Below, piece by piece: positions 1 to 9,121 of a DNA stretch of 64,000 nt. Each line of letters begins with the position of its first letter. Position 1 is the stretch's first letter. The notes below the pieces were generated by a model that did no database searches, was not told where the DNA came from, and saw nothing but the letters and a program-made list of their open reading frames with translations. Location of the stretch: the NCBI GenBank assembly GCA_016714225.1, contig JADJNS010000008.1, positions 186,001 through 250,000 on the forward strand, in the 5' to 3' direction. The translations under genes and the position numbers were made by a program. The DNA comes from Archangiaceae bacterium (GTDB lineage: Bacteria > Myxococcota > Myxococcia > Myxococcales > Myxococcaceae).

Positions 1-1
1 G

Positions 2-331
2 GCGCAGACCCTGATGCTGGCCACCTTTCTGTCCAAGCACGGGTACCGGTGCTTCACCGCTCAAGACCCGGTGCAGGGCATGGCCACGCTGATGAAAGAA
101 GAAGTGCACCTGGTGATCACCGATCTGATGATGCCGCACGTCGACGGCATCTCGTTCACCCAGCAGATTCACGCGGTGCCCCGCTTCAAAGATCTGCCCG
201 TCATCTTGATCACCGCCTACCCGAGCGAAGAGCTGGCCGACAAAGGCATGCGCAAGGGCGTGGCGATGACGCTGCACAAGCCCCTCGAGCTCAGCAAGCT
301 GCTCGATCTGGTCGGCTTCGCCACGCACTGA
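2..331 (+). CDS. Response regulator receiver domain, 5' end cut off by the window
   Basis: This is the C-terminal two thirds of a CheY-like receiver domain. The reading frame is open to the window edge, and the acidic pair that normally starts such a domain would lie upstream, so the first ATG seen (14) is probably internal. The likely phospho-acceptor is the Asp of TDLMMP (codon at 122-124); the conserved Lys is in HKPLE, about residue 90 of the visible part. The protein ends right after the domain, with no output domain, so it is either a single-domain regulator or the tail of a hybrid kinase. It precedes groEL but is separated from it by a hairpin and a promoter. Confidence 0.85.
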   Translation, partial: AQTLMLATFLSKHGYRCFTAQDPVQGMATLMKEEVHLVITDLMMPHVDGISFTQQIHAVPRFKDLPVILITAYPSEELADKGMRKGVAMTLHKPLELSKLLDLVGFATH

Positions 332-389
332 GTCGAGCCGATCGCGGCCAAACACTTCGTTGCGGGCTGCGGTCAGACCTCATGGCCAC

Positions 390-422
390 CCCGCGGCCAC
401 CTTCGGTTGGTGCCGCCGCGGG
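390..422. terminator. GC-rich hairpin between response regulator and groEL promoter
   Basis: Arms CCCGCGGC (390-397) and GCCGCGGG (415-422) are exact reverse complements. The hairpin ends directly against the TTGACA box of the groEL promoter. There is no T-tract, so calling it a terminator for the upstream gene is tentative. Confidence 0.3.
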
Positions 423-450
423 TTGACAACCGGCCACTACCGCCCATATT
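423..450 (+). promoter_or_regulatory. Sigma-70-type promoter of groEL
   Basis: A perfect TTGACA -35 box at 423-428 is followed after 16 bases by CATATT (445-450), which matches four of six -10 positions. The -10 box overlaps the left arm of the CIRCE element, the usual arrangement for HrcA repression of a housekeeping promoter. Confidence 0.75.
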
Positions 451-475
451 GGCGCTCGCACCCGTCGAGTGCTAA
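449..475 (+). promoter_or_regulatory. CIRCE element (HrcA operator)
   Basis: TTGGCGCTC (449-457), nine bases, then GAGTGCTAA (467-475). The right arm is the exact CIRCE consensus and the left arm has two transitions from TTAGCACTC. CIRCE elements bind the heat-shock repressor HrcA upstream of groESL and dnaK operons. The location over the groEL -10 box and upstream of its start supports the call. Confidence 0.85.
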
Positions 476-519
476 CGCTCGACCGTTCTTTAAATCCAAC
501 GACCCCGGAGGGTTACAGC

Positions 520-2157
<1,638 letters not shown>

Positions 2158-2181
2158 GCTGAGTTCAGCTCGGTAGTCTGT

Positions 2182-2218
2182 CGGCCCTGCTTCTTCCCCT
2201 CGGGAGGAGGCAGGGCCG
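2182..2218. terminator. Bidirectional hairpin between convergent groEL and AgmX-like gene
   Basis: CGGCCCTGC (2182-2190) and GCAGGGCCG (2210-2218) are perfect reverse complements, with a loop of about 19 bases that can pair partly. It sits between converging genes. There is no T-run on either side. Confidence 0.55.
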
Positions 2219-2253
2219 AAGTGTTTGCGGGTGAGGAGACGGCGACGGGAGCT

Positions 2254-2914
2254 TCAGCTGCCCGCGTCGGCGCTCGAGAAGCTGAGGGGGTAGGTGACCT
2301 CGAGGGCGCCTTGCGGCGGCGGGTCGAAGTGCAGGCCGCTCATCACCGACAGCACGCAGCCCTCGAAGGCGAGGTTGCCCATGCCGGCGTCGCCCACCAG
2401 GTGCACCTGGTCGATGGTGGCTTCGGTGCCACCGTCTGAGGTGATGCGAAAGGCGACCTTCAGGCGGCCCTGCAGCTGGGGGTTCACCTTGAGCCACGCT
2501 TCGTAGCACTCGCGCACCTGGGGCCTGGCGTCGGCCACCGCGGCGCGAATGCCGTCGCCGCTCAAGGGGAAGCGCACGCCACCGTCGGCGCCGTAGTTGG
2601 CGACCGGCAGGCGCATGCCGGGAGGCATGATCGGCCGCGGGTCGGCGCCCACCTCGGCCTGGGGCACCGCGGGCATCACCATCGCCACCGGCGGCGCCGA
2701 CGCCGACGCGCCGGGCACGTCGCGCGGGGCAGCGACCGGCGGTGGCGTCGCTTCGTCTGCGGCAGCCGACTTCACCGGCAGCATCGCAGCGGGCACCCGC
2801 GGCGGCGCAGGTTCGCTCGGGCTGGGGGGGGCGCGCTCGGGGCCCGCGAGCAGATCCACTCCCCGGGCGCGGCCAGGGCGGCATGGCGACACCGGCGATG
2901 AGGCGCGGGTTCAT
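2254..2914 (-). CDS. AgmX/PglI C-terminal-domain-like protein, reading frame disrupted near its 5' end
   Basis: The minus-strand frame from about 2820 down to 2254 encodes a Pro/Ala-rich linker followed by a domain of about 100 residues with the pattern seen at the C-terminus of myxobacterial AgmX/PglI-like and TonB-like proteins (VRECYEAWLKVNPQLQG, FRITSDGGT, FEGCVLSVM, FDPPPQG). The natural start seems to be ATG 2914, five bases after the stop of the upstream kinase, but that frame does not reach the domain. Third-position GC suggests the coding frame moves twice, near 2880 and at the eight-G run 2824-2831, as if one base is missing at each place. The joined N-terminus would be a hydrophobic, signal-like stretch. 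The alternative is GTG 2892 in the main frame with no ribosome-binding site. This is an assembly error, a pseudogene or a contingency tract. Confidence 0.6.
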
Positions 2915-2918
2915 CTGT

Positions 2919-4337
2919 TCAAGGGAGCTTTAACGCCCACTGCAGCTCGCGGCTCAACGCCTTCACGTCGGTCAGCAGCTTGGGCAGGCAGGCGGCCGCA
3001 CCCCCGCGCAACGACTCGAGGGCGCTGTCCATGGTGAGGTGCTCGGCCAGCACCACGAACGGCACGCCCGCGGCCTGCTTGCGGGCGAAGGCCACCCCGT
3101 CGGCGCCGTGGGCTGCGGTGAAGTCCCAGCTCATCACCACGGCGGCCGGGGCGTCGCTGCCGCCGGGTTTGGCCTCGGTGAGCACCTGCGGCTGCATGCC
3201 CAAGAGGGTGAGCGCCTCGGCGATCGGCCGGGCGCTTGAGGGGTTGTCTTCGTAGACGTCGACCCGGCGGTTGGTGGCCTTGCGCGGCTGAGGGATGGCC
3301 GAGCTCAGCGCCGCGCGCACCTTCTCGCGCACCACCCGAATGTCGTCGAACGGCTTCACCAGGTAGTCGACCAGGCCCAGTTCCACCGACTGCTGCGCGG
3401 TGACCAGCGACGGGTAGCCCGTCATCAGCATCAGCTTGAGGTGCGGGTAGCTGCGGCGAATCTCGAGCGCGACGTCGAGGCCCGAGGCGCCCGGCAGGTT
3501 CTTGTCGGCCAGCACCAGATCGAAGGGTTTGCCGGGGAGCAGCGCCAGCGCTTCTTCGCCGGTGGCGGCCTCGACCACCTCGTATTCCTTGCCGAGCAGA
3601 TCTTTGAACATCAGCCGAATCACGGCCTCGTCGTCGAGCACCAGAATGCGGTGCTTGCGGGGCGCGGCGGCGACCGCCGAGTCGCTGTCGAACACCAGGC
3701 GGAACACGGTCGAGGGCGGCAGCGACTCGCTGACCACCGACGGCAGGGCGAGATCGAGCGTGGCGTGATGCTCTTGCGCGATGCGCCGGCAGACCGCGAG
3801 GCCCAGGCCGGTGCCGGCGTCTTTGGTGGTGACGAACGGCTCGAAGATCTTCTTGCGAAGCTCGGGGCTGATGCCGCTGCCCCAGTCGGCGACGTAGAGC
3901 GCGGGCTTCACGCCCTCACGGGTGATCACCACTTTCACCCGCCCGGTGGGCCCCGAGGCCTCGCGCGCGTTGTTGATGAGGTTGAGCGCCAGCTGCTGCA
4001 AGAGGCCCAGGTTTCCCATCACCTCGACGTCGAAGACGATCTCGAGCTCGGGCATCGGGGTGTGGCTGCCGGGGCGTTGGGCAGCGGCGATCGCCTCGCG
4101 CACCGGCACGTGCAGCTTGAGCTTGTCGCGCTGCGCGGGGCGGTTGGCGGCCAGGCGGGTGAAGTCGTTGACCAGGTGCTCGATGCGCGCCACCTGCGCC
4201 AGCAGCACGTCGACGGGCAGCGGGCGGCTGGGGTCTTCTTTCACCAGCTGCAGCCACGCTTTGAGGCTGAGCAGGGGTTGGCGGACCTCGTGGAGGACTT
4301 CGGCGGCCAGCACCTCGGGCGAAGTCTTCGGGTCCAT
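2919..4337 (-). CDS. Soluble hybrid histidine kinase with receiver and degenerate second receiver
   Basis: 472 residues with no sensor or membrane segment. The H-box begins almost at once (His16 in EVLHEVRQPL), then comes an N-box (NLINNAREA, 119-127), a G1 box (DWGSGIS, 151-157) and a G2 box (GTGLGLAV, 175-182) of a HATPase_c domain. A receiver spans about 228-345, with acidic pair Asp235-Asp236, phospho-acceptor Asp278 (ADKNLPG) and Lys328. Residues 358-472 resemble another receiver fold (VYEDNPSS at the start, a PK pair near the end) but lack the phospho-Asp at the expected place (VMSWDF), so it is probably a pseudo-receiver. Signal input must come from a partner protein. It is followed closely by the disrupted AgmX-like gene, probably in one transcript. 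Confidence 0.9.
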   Translation of the reverse strand: MDPKTSPEVLAAEVLHEVRQPLLSLKAWLQLVKEDPSRPLPVDVLLAQVARIEHLVNDFTRLAANRPAQRDKLKLHVPVREAIAAAQRPGSHTPMPELEIVFDVEVMGNLGLLQQLALNLINNAREASGPTGRVKVVITREGVKPALYVADWGSGISPELRKKIFEPFVTTKDAGTGLGLAVCRRIAQEHHATLDLALPSVVSESLPPSTVFRLVFDSDSAVAAAPRKHRILVLDDEAVIRLMFKDLLGKEYEVVEAATGEEALALLPGKPFDLVLADKNLPGASGLDVALEIRRSYPHLKLMLMTGYPSLVTAQQSVELGLVDYLVKPFDDIRVVREKVRAALSSAIPQPRKATNRRVDVYEDNPSSARPIAEALTLLGMQPQVLTEAKPGGSDAPAAVVMSWDFTAAHGADGVAFARKQAAGVPFVVLAEHLTMDSALESLRGGAAACLPKLLTDVKALSRELQWALKLP

Positions 4338-4389
4338 CTGCAGATCGCCATGCTATAGGGAGCGCGGCCGGAGGGAATCTACAAACCAT

Positions 4390-4911
4390 ATGAAACACAC
4401 TTTCGTTCTTCCGTTGGTCGCGCTGTTCAGCTTCGCCGCTTGCGATGGTGGAACCACCACCATGGATGCGGGCAACGACGGCCCCGACACCACCTGCTCG
4501 AGCACCCCTGAAGCCGTCACCATGGTGTCGCTGCAGACCGACCTCTTCGACCCCAAGTGCAAGAGCTGCCACTACAAGGGCACCGGCGGCGCGGCCGATG
4601 GCACCGGCTATGCGTACGGCGACTACGAGACCGCCGCGCAGACCTACGAGATGGTGGGCAAGGCCTCGCTGTACAACAAGATGGGCGCCACCACGCTGAA
4701 GATCGTCGACAGCGACACCACCCGCAGCACCGCGCAGCGGCTCGCCGCCTCGACGCTGTGGCTCAAGTGCGCGTCGACCAAGTCGATGGGCTTCAAGGGG
4801 CCCAACAACGAGATCACCGGCGCCACCATGCCGCAGAACGCCACGATGCTGACCGCCGCCGAGCTCCAGAAGATCAAAGACTGGATCTGCCGCGGCGCCC
4901 CGATGAACTGA
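4390..4911 (+). CDS. Lipoprotein with a single c-type heme motif
   Basis: 173 residues. A short signal peptide ends in the lipobox FAAC (Cys19), followed by a Thr/Asp/Gly-rich linker. CKSCH at about residues 57-61 is a canonical CxxCH heme c attachment motif, and a possible axial Met lies in GATMPQNATM near residues 137-146. A Cys near the C-terminus (WICRGAPMN) and two other Cys residues may pair. This matches small periplasmic or outer-membrane cytochrome c-like lipoproteins common in myxobacteria and planctomycetes. The gene is divergent from the histidine kinase, with a 52-bp gap. Heme attachment is inferred from the motif only; the substrate or electron partner is unknown. Confidence 0.75.
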   Translation: MKHTFVLPLVALFSFAACDGGTTTMDAGNDGPDTTCSSTPEAVTMVSLQTDLFDPKCKSCHYKGTGGAADGTGYAYGDYETAAQTYEMVGKASLYNKMGATTLKIVDSDTTRSTAQRLAASTLWLKCASTKSMGFKGPNNEITGATMPQNATMLTAAELQKIKDWICRGAPMN

Positions 4912-4961
4912 AGGCCGCTGAGACCTGCCAGGCGGGTCGAGCTCGAGGCACGTAGCGCAGC

Positions 4962-4983
4962 GCCGGGCCGAGCTCGGCCCGGC
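4962..4983. terminator. Perfect 22-bp palindrome between convergent genes
   Basis: GCCGGGCCGAG (4962-4972) followed by CTCGGCCCGGC (4973-4983), a perfect palindrome. It lies between the heme-lipoprotein gene and the stop of the DnaC-like gene at 4985. It is a likely bidirectional transcription barrier, without a T-tract. Confidence 0.5.
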
Positions 4984-4984
4984 T

Positions 4985-5866
4985 TCAGCGGGGCCGAGGT
5001 GCTGCCTTGGCTCCGCGCAAGACGTCGTTGTCAGCGCGCAGCCGCCGATGATCGGTGGTGTCGGGCGGGAACTCGACGAACTCGCACATCTCGCAGAGGC
5101 GGCTGTAGATGCGCGCGCCGACCCGGTCGCAGAGCTGCTTCGACTCGCGGGCCGACTCTTTGCGGTCGTCGGTCGACTCGTACCCCACCATCGGCCGGGC
5201 GCGTTCTTCGGGCGGCGCGAGCGCGTAGTTGGTGGCGAACAGCGTCACCTTGCCGGCGTTGTAGCGGCGGGCGATAAGCTCATCGAGCGTTTCGAGCTCG
5301 AAGGGGCTGCCGCGGCCCTTGCCGAGCTCGTCGATGGCGAGCAGATCGACCTGGCTGAGCGGCTTGATGATCTCTCCGCCGCTCTTGCCCTCTTGAAAGC
5401 CGCGCCGAATGGTGGCGTAGAGCAGCGAGATCTCGACGTAGGCGGCCTGCACGCCCATCTCGATGGTGGCGTGGCGCAGCGTGGCGGCGAGCAGGTGCGT
5501 CTTGCCGGTGCCCACCGGCCCCGAGAGAATGAAGCCGCGCTGCTGCGGCCAGCGGTGGGCGAAGTCGTGGGCGATCGACTTGGCGCGCGCCACCGCCTCG
5601 TAGCGAGGGGTGCGGAAGGTCTCGAAGGCGCTCTGGCCGTGCACCGCGGGCAGCTGGGCCTGGTTGAAGAGCTGCAGGCGGCCCTGCAGCTGCGAGAGCG
5701 CGCAGGCCCGGCTCACCTCGTAGCGGCGGCCGCGGTCTTCGATGGTGGCGCGGTGCAGGCCGGTGCCTGAGCAGCTGCTGCACTCGGCGATGCGGCGCAC
5801 CGGTTTGGCCACCGCGTAGTCGCCCACCCGCTCGACGGTGAAGGTGCCTGCGTCGCAGCCGTTCAT
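4985..5866 (-). CDS. DnaC/IstB-like AAA+ ATPase, candidate helicase loader
   Basis: 293 residues. The AAA+ core has Walker A GPVGTGKT (116-123) and Walker B LLAIDE (175-180), with sensor-1-like ATNYA further on. The N-terminal 60 residues hold Cys residues (CSSC at 29-32 and Cys55) that resemble the zinc region in front of DnaC/DnaI-type helicase loaders. The family either loads replicative helicase (DnaC, DnaI) or helps a transposase (IstB); no IS21 transposase or inverted repeats are near, which favours a host loader or replication/repair role. It starts four bases after the stop of the upstream 219-residue gene, so the two are probably translated together. Confidence 0.75.
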   Translation of the reverse strand: MNGCDAGTFTVERVGDYAVAKPVRRIAECSSCSGTGLHRATIEDRGRRYEVSRACALSQLQGRLQLFNQAQLPAVHGQSAFETFRTPRYEAVARAKSIAHDFAHRWPQQRGFILSGPVGTGKTHLLAATLRHATIEMGVQAAYVEISLLYATIRRGFQEGKSGGEIIKPLSQVDLLAIDELGKGRGSPFELETLDELIARRYNAGKVTLFATNYALAPPEERARPMVGYESTDDRKESARESKQLCDRVGARIYSRLCEMCEFVEFPPDTTDHRRLRADNDVLRGAKAAPRPR

Positions 5867-5870
5867 TTCG

Positions 5871-6530
5871 TCACCAGAAGGCGGGGAGTGAGAGGTGTCG
5901 CCGAAGCAGCGCGGCGCGGTGCAACCGAAGTGACTCGCGTCGGGCGGCCGAAGACATGGGCGGAGCCTTCTGCACGAAGTGTACGGCCTGTTGCAAGAGC
6001 GCGAGGCGCTCTGTGAACGGCAACGCGCGCAAGAGCGCGGCGTGGGCGAGCTCTTGCTGCCACTGGGCCGCTTCGAAGTCGTGCGGCGGCGGCAGGGCGA
6101 GCAGGCGCTCGACGGTGCGCGACAGCCCGGGGTGCTCGCGTGAGCTCTTGCGCAGCGCGGCGCCCAGCTTCTGGTGCCGCTGCAGGTGGAGCGGGTGGGG
6201 GTCGTCGGGGGGCGGGGCGTCGGCCTGGGGCTCGACCTTTTTGGCCAGGCCGGCGGTGGCGCGGGCGTACTTGTCGAGCTCGGCCTGCACCGCGCGGCGG
6301 CACGAGTAGAGCGAGCGGAGCCCGCGATCGTCTTCGGGGGCGTCGACCAGCGCGCTCTCGGCGGCGCGCCGAATGCCGCGGGCGACCACCTCGAACGGCA
6401 CGTCGGCCCTGGCCCACTCGTCGAGCAGCTCGACGTCGAGCGCCGAGAGGCTCACGCCGACGCCCCGAAAGGCGGTGAACAGATCTTGAACGCGCTCGTG
6501 AAAGCTCGCGTCGTGGGGCAACAAACTCAT
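5871..6530 (-). CDS. Conserved-looking protein of unknown function, partner of the DnaC-like ATPase
   Basis: 219 residues, no signal peptide or membrane segment. The N-terminal 70 residues look like a compact helical domain (VQDLFTAFRGVGVSLSALDV, then EWARADVPFEVVARGI), similar in feel to winged-helix primosome proteins, but I do not recognise it with confidence. The C-terminal half is rich in Arg, Leu and charged helices. It is the first gene of a two-gene unit with the DnaC-like ATPase. By analogy with DnaD-DnaI or DnaB-DnaC pairs it could be a replication-restart factor; this is inference from context. It is divergent from the tRNA-Val gene. Confidence 0.6.
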   Translation of the reverse strand: MSLLPHDASFHERVQDLFTAFRGVGVSLSALDVELLDEWARADVPFEVVARGIRRAAESALVDAPEDDRGLRSLYSCRRAVQAELDKYARATAGLAKKVEPQADAPPPDDPHPLHLQRHQKLGAALRKSSREHPGLSRTVERLLALPPPHDFEAAQWQQELAHAALLRALPFTERLALLQQAVHFVQKAPPMSSAARRESLRLHRAALLRRHLSLPAFW

Positions 6531-6549
6531 GAGGTCAGGTAAGCGTTCC

Positions 6550-6579
6550 TTGACAGTGTGATTCGCTCGCGACTATCAC
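6550..6579 (+). promoter_or_regulatory. Promoter of tRNA-Val
   Basis: TTGACA at 6550-6555 and TATCAC at 6574-6579, with an 18-base spacer. It ends 16 bases before the mature 5' end of the tRNA. The -35 is perfect and the -10 matches four of six positions. Confidence 0.65.
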
Positions 6580-6595
6580 CGCGCGGCTTTTCGAA

Positions 6596-6667
<72 letters not shown>

Positions 6668-6677
6668 CTGGAAGTGA

Positions 6678-6717
6678 ACGGCGGGAGACGAACCGAAGCG
6701 GTTTCGTCTCCCGCCGT
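6678..6717 (+). terminator. Strong hairpin after tRNA-Val
   Basis: An arm of about 18 bases (ACGGCGGGAGACGAA-CCG, 6678-6695) pairs with 6699-6717 with one bulged base and a three-base loop, followed by a short T-run (6721-6723). It is a likely terminator or processing structure between the tRNA and thrS. A second hairpin, GCGACGCG/CGCGTCGC, lies at 6736-6755. Confidence 0.7.
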
Positions 6718-6832
6718 CGCTTTGGGGGTCAGGCGGCGACGCGGCCCCGCGTCGCAGGGGCATGGCTCCTCGAACGACTCGAACGTGACGCTTTTTCTGT
6801 TAAGCCCACGCTCACTTTCTCTTCGAGGAACC

Positions 6833-8776
6833 ATGCCTTCCACCGTCAATGTCACCCTGCCTGATGGCAGCCAGAAAGCCGCTCCGTTCGGGCAGTCGAT
6901 CGCCGACTTCGTGAAAGAATCGATCGGCGCCGGACTCGCCAAGGCCGCGCTGTTCGCGAGGCTCGACGGCGTCGAGGTCGACCTGAGCAAGAAGCTCGAG
7001 GCCGACGCGAAGCTGCAGATCTTCACCTCGAAGAACCCCGAGTCGCTCGAGCTGGTGCGGCACGACGCGGCGCACATCATGGCCGACGCGGTGCAGCGGC
7101 TGTTTCCCGGCACCCAGGTCACCATCGGCCCGGCGATCGACGACGGCTTCTATTACGACTTCTACCGGGGGCAGTCGTTCAGCGAAGACGACCTCGCGCA
7201 GATCGAGAAGCTGGCGAACGAGATCATCGCGGCCGACCTGCCGTTCGTGCGCAAAGAGATCTCGATGGACGAGGCGATCGCGCTCTTCGAGAAGAAGGGC
7301 GAGAAGTTCAAGGTCGAGATCGTGCGCGACATCGCCGCGAAGGGCGCCAAGACCCTGACCCTGTACAGCCACGGTGACTGGGTCGACTTCTGCCTGGGGC
7401 CGCACGCTCCGTCGACCGGCAAGGTGGGGGTGATCAAGGTGCTGAAGTCGTCGGGTGCGTACTGGCGCGGCGACCACACCAAGGAGCAGCTGCAGCGCAT
7501 CTACGGCACCGCGTTCTTCGACAAGAAGGCGCTGGAGGCGTGGCAGAAGCAGCGCGAAGAGGCCGAGAAGCGCGATCACCGCAAGCTGGGCACCGCGCTC
7601 GACCTCTTCTACTTCCACGAGTTCTCGCCCGGCGCCGCGTTCTGGACCGAGAAGGGCACCGCTCTCTACAACCAGCTCTCGGCGTGGATGAGGCGGCTCA
7701 CCAAAGAGAACGGCTACGTCGAGATCAAGACCCCGCTGCTCTACAACAAGGGGCTCTGGGAGATCTCGGGCCACTGGGGCAAGTACAAAGAGAACATGTT
7801 CCTGGTCCTCAACTCGGACGCGGGAGAGGGCGCAGAAGACCCGCACGACTTCAGCCTGAAGCCGATGAACTGCCCCTCGCACCACCTGTTCTTCAACATG
7901 AAGAAGCGCAGCTACCGCGAGCTGCCGCTGCGCTTCCACACCCAGGACGTGCTCCACCGCAACGAGGCCAAGGGCGCGCTGGGCGGCCTGACCCGGGTGC
8001 GCCAGTTCGCGCAAGACGACGCACATATCTACGCGCGGGAAGATCAGATCGCCGACGAGGCGAAGCGCTTCGTGAAGCTGCTCGATCACGTCTACAACGC
8101 GGTGGGCCTGAAGTACGTGGCCAAGTTCGCCACCCGCCCGCCGCAGCGCATCGGCAGCGACGAGCTGTGGGATCGGGCCGAAGGCGCGCTGAAAGCGGCG
8201 CTCGACGGGTTAGGGCTGCCGTACGAGAACAAGCCGGGCGACGGGGCGTTCTACGGCCCGAAGATCGACTTCGACGTCTCCGACTCGATCGGCCGCAAGT
8301 GGCAGCTGGGCACCTTTCAGCTCGACTACAACGCGCCCGAGCGCTTCAAGCTGGGGTACGTCGGCGAGGACAACAAAGAGCACCGGCCGGTGGTGATTCA
8401 CCGCGCGGTCTACGGCAGCTTCGAGCGGTTCATCGCGATCTTGATCGAGCACTTCGCCGGGGCGTTTCCGGTGTGGCTGGCGCCGGTGCAGGTGGTGATC
8501 ATCACCGTCGCCGATCGCCACGACGCGTACGCCAAGCAGGTGCTGGCCGAGCTCGAGTCGAAGGGGTTTCGCGCCGAGATCGACGAGCGTGGCTTTTCGC
8601 TCTCGAAGAAGATCGCCGAGTCGCAGGTGGCCAAGATTCCGTACGCGGTGGTGGTGGGCGACAAGGATCTCGAGGCCAACGGCGTAACCGTTCGGCCTTA
8701 CGGCAAAAAGGAAGAGGGTCTGGTGCCCCTCGCCGATTTCGTCACCCGGCTGGGGCGCGAGTCGCAATTACCGTGA
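6833..8776 (+). CDS. thrS: Threonine-tRNA ligase
   Basis: 647 residues, normal for bacterial ThrRS. The start is ATG 6833 with GAGGAA just upstream; the frame is open further back across the hairpins, but that part is not ThrRS-like. Order: TGS domain (1-60), editing domain with HDAAHIMADAV, class II catalytic core, and anticodon-binding domain (from about 545). The zinc ligands expected from E. coli ThrRS are visible: Cys in MNCPSHH, His in QDDAHIY and His in VVIHRAV. The motif 2 Arg loop is RFHTQDVLHRNE. It charges tRNA-Thr in the cytoplasm and edits mis-acylated serine. MNCPSHH instead of the commoner MNCPGHM is a small deviation. The following cold-shock gene is on the same strand. Confidence 0.98.
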   Translation: MPSTVNVTLPDGSQKAAPFGQSIADFVKESIGAGLAKAALFARLDGVEVDLSKKLEADAKLQIFTSKNPESLELVRHDAAHIMADAVQRLFPGTQVTIGPAIDDGFYYDFYRGQSFSEDDLAQIEKLANEIIAADLPFVRKEISMDEAIALFEKKGEKFKVEIVRDIAAKGAKTLTLYSHGDWVDFCLGPHAPSTGKVGVIKVLKSSGAYWRGDHTKEQLQRIYGTAFFDKKALEAWQKQREEAEKRDHRKLGTALDLFYFHEFSPGAAFWTEKGTALYNQLSAWMRRLTKENGYVEIKTPLLYNKGLWEISGHWGKYKENMFLVLNSDAGEGAEDPHDFSLKPMNCPSHHLFFNMKKRSYRELPLRFHTQDVLHRNEAKGALGGLTRVRQFAQDDAHIYAREDQIADEAKRFVKLLDHVYNAVGLKYVAKFATRPPQRIGSDELWDRAEGALKAALDGLGLPYENKPGDGAFYGPKIDFDVSDSIGRKWQLGTFQLDYNAPERFKLGYVGEDNKEHRPVVIHRAVYGSFERFIAILIEHFAGAFPVWLAPVQVVIITVADRHDAYAKQVLAELESKGFRAEIDERGFSLSKKIAESQVAKIPYAVVVGDKDLEANGVTVRPYGKKEEGLVPLADFVTRLGRESQLP

Positions 8777-8787
8777 GCCGCCGTTAG

Positions 8788-8829
8788 TTACCTTCAGACC
8801 CCAATTCCGGGGTGTCTGAACGAAGGTAA
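8788..8829 (+). promoter_or_regulatory. Structured leader of the cold-shock gene hiding its ribosome-binding site
   Basis: TTACCT, TCAGAC and CCCC on the left arm (from 8788) pair in order with GGGG, GTCTGA and AGGTAA (ending 8829), with one bulged T and an internal loop. The right arm contains the GAAGG that would serve as Shine-Dalgarno for the ATG at 8837. It may act as a cold-responsive RNA switch, or simply as the thrS 3' hairpin; there is no T-tract. Confidence 0.55.
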
Positions 8830-8836
8830 GTAGAAG

Positions 8837-9043
8837 ATGGCGAGCGGTACAGTGAAGTGGTTCAACGACGCGAAGGGCTTCGGCTTCATCGCACAGGACA
8901 GTGGTGGCCCTGACGTGTTTTGCCACCATACGGCGATCAGCGCAGATGGTTTTCGGACACTGTCCGAAGGTCAGAAGGTCGAGTTCGACACCAAGAAGGG
9001 CCCCAAGGGGCTTCAGGCCGAGAATGTAAGACCAGTCGCTTAG
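8837..9043 (+). CDS. Cold-shock domain protein (CspA family)
   Basis: 68 residues forming one five-strand OB-fold cold-shock domain. RNP1 is KGFGFI (residues 14-19) and RNP2 is DVFCHH. WFN near residue 9-11 and FDTKKGPKGLQAENV at the end are typical. The protein binds single-stranded RNA/DNA and melts RNA structure. It has its own strong terminator at 9066-9109 and a leader hairpin that includes the Shine-Dalgarno region, which suggests post-transcriptional control. The Cys in RNP2, where Val is common, is seen in other proteobacterial Csps as far as I recall. Confidence 0.97.
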   Translation: MASGTVKWFNDAKGFGFIAQDSGGPDVFCHHTAISADGFRTLSEGQKVEFDTKKGPKGLQAENVRPVA

Positions 9044-9065
9044 CGACCTGAGCAATCGCTTCAAC

Positions 9066-9109
9066 AAGTGCCTCGGTCTGGTGTAAAGACCGGGGCACTT
9101 CGTTTCTTC
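9066..9109 (+). terminator. Intrinsic terminator of the cold-shock gene
   Basis: AAGTGCCTCGGTCT (9066-9079) pairs with AGACCGGGGCACTT (9087-9100) with one T-G wobble and a seven-base loop, followed by a T-rich stretch (9102-9109). This is the clearest intrinsic terminator in the window. Confidence 0.85.
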
Positions 9110-9121
9110 TAGGAGGTCATC

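Noticed and set aside
4985..5866. IS21 element (IstB) on the basis of the DnaC/IstB-like ATPase
   Set aside because: No istA transposase, no terminal inverted repeats and no target duplication; the neighbour gene is of another type.
6736..6832. T-box or threonine attenuator in front of thrS
   Set aside because: There is a small GC hairpin but no T-box sequence, no run of Thr codons in a leader peptide and no terminator/antiterminator pair.
7540..8787. Second plus-strand frame inside thrS
   Set aside because: Overlapping out-of-frame shadow, Arg/Gly/Ala-rich without motifs.
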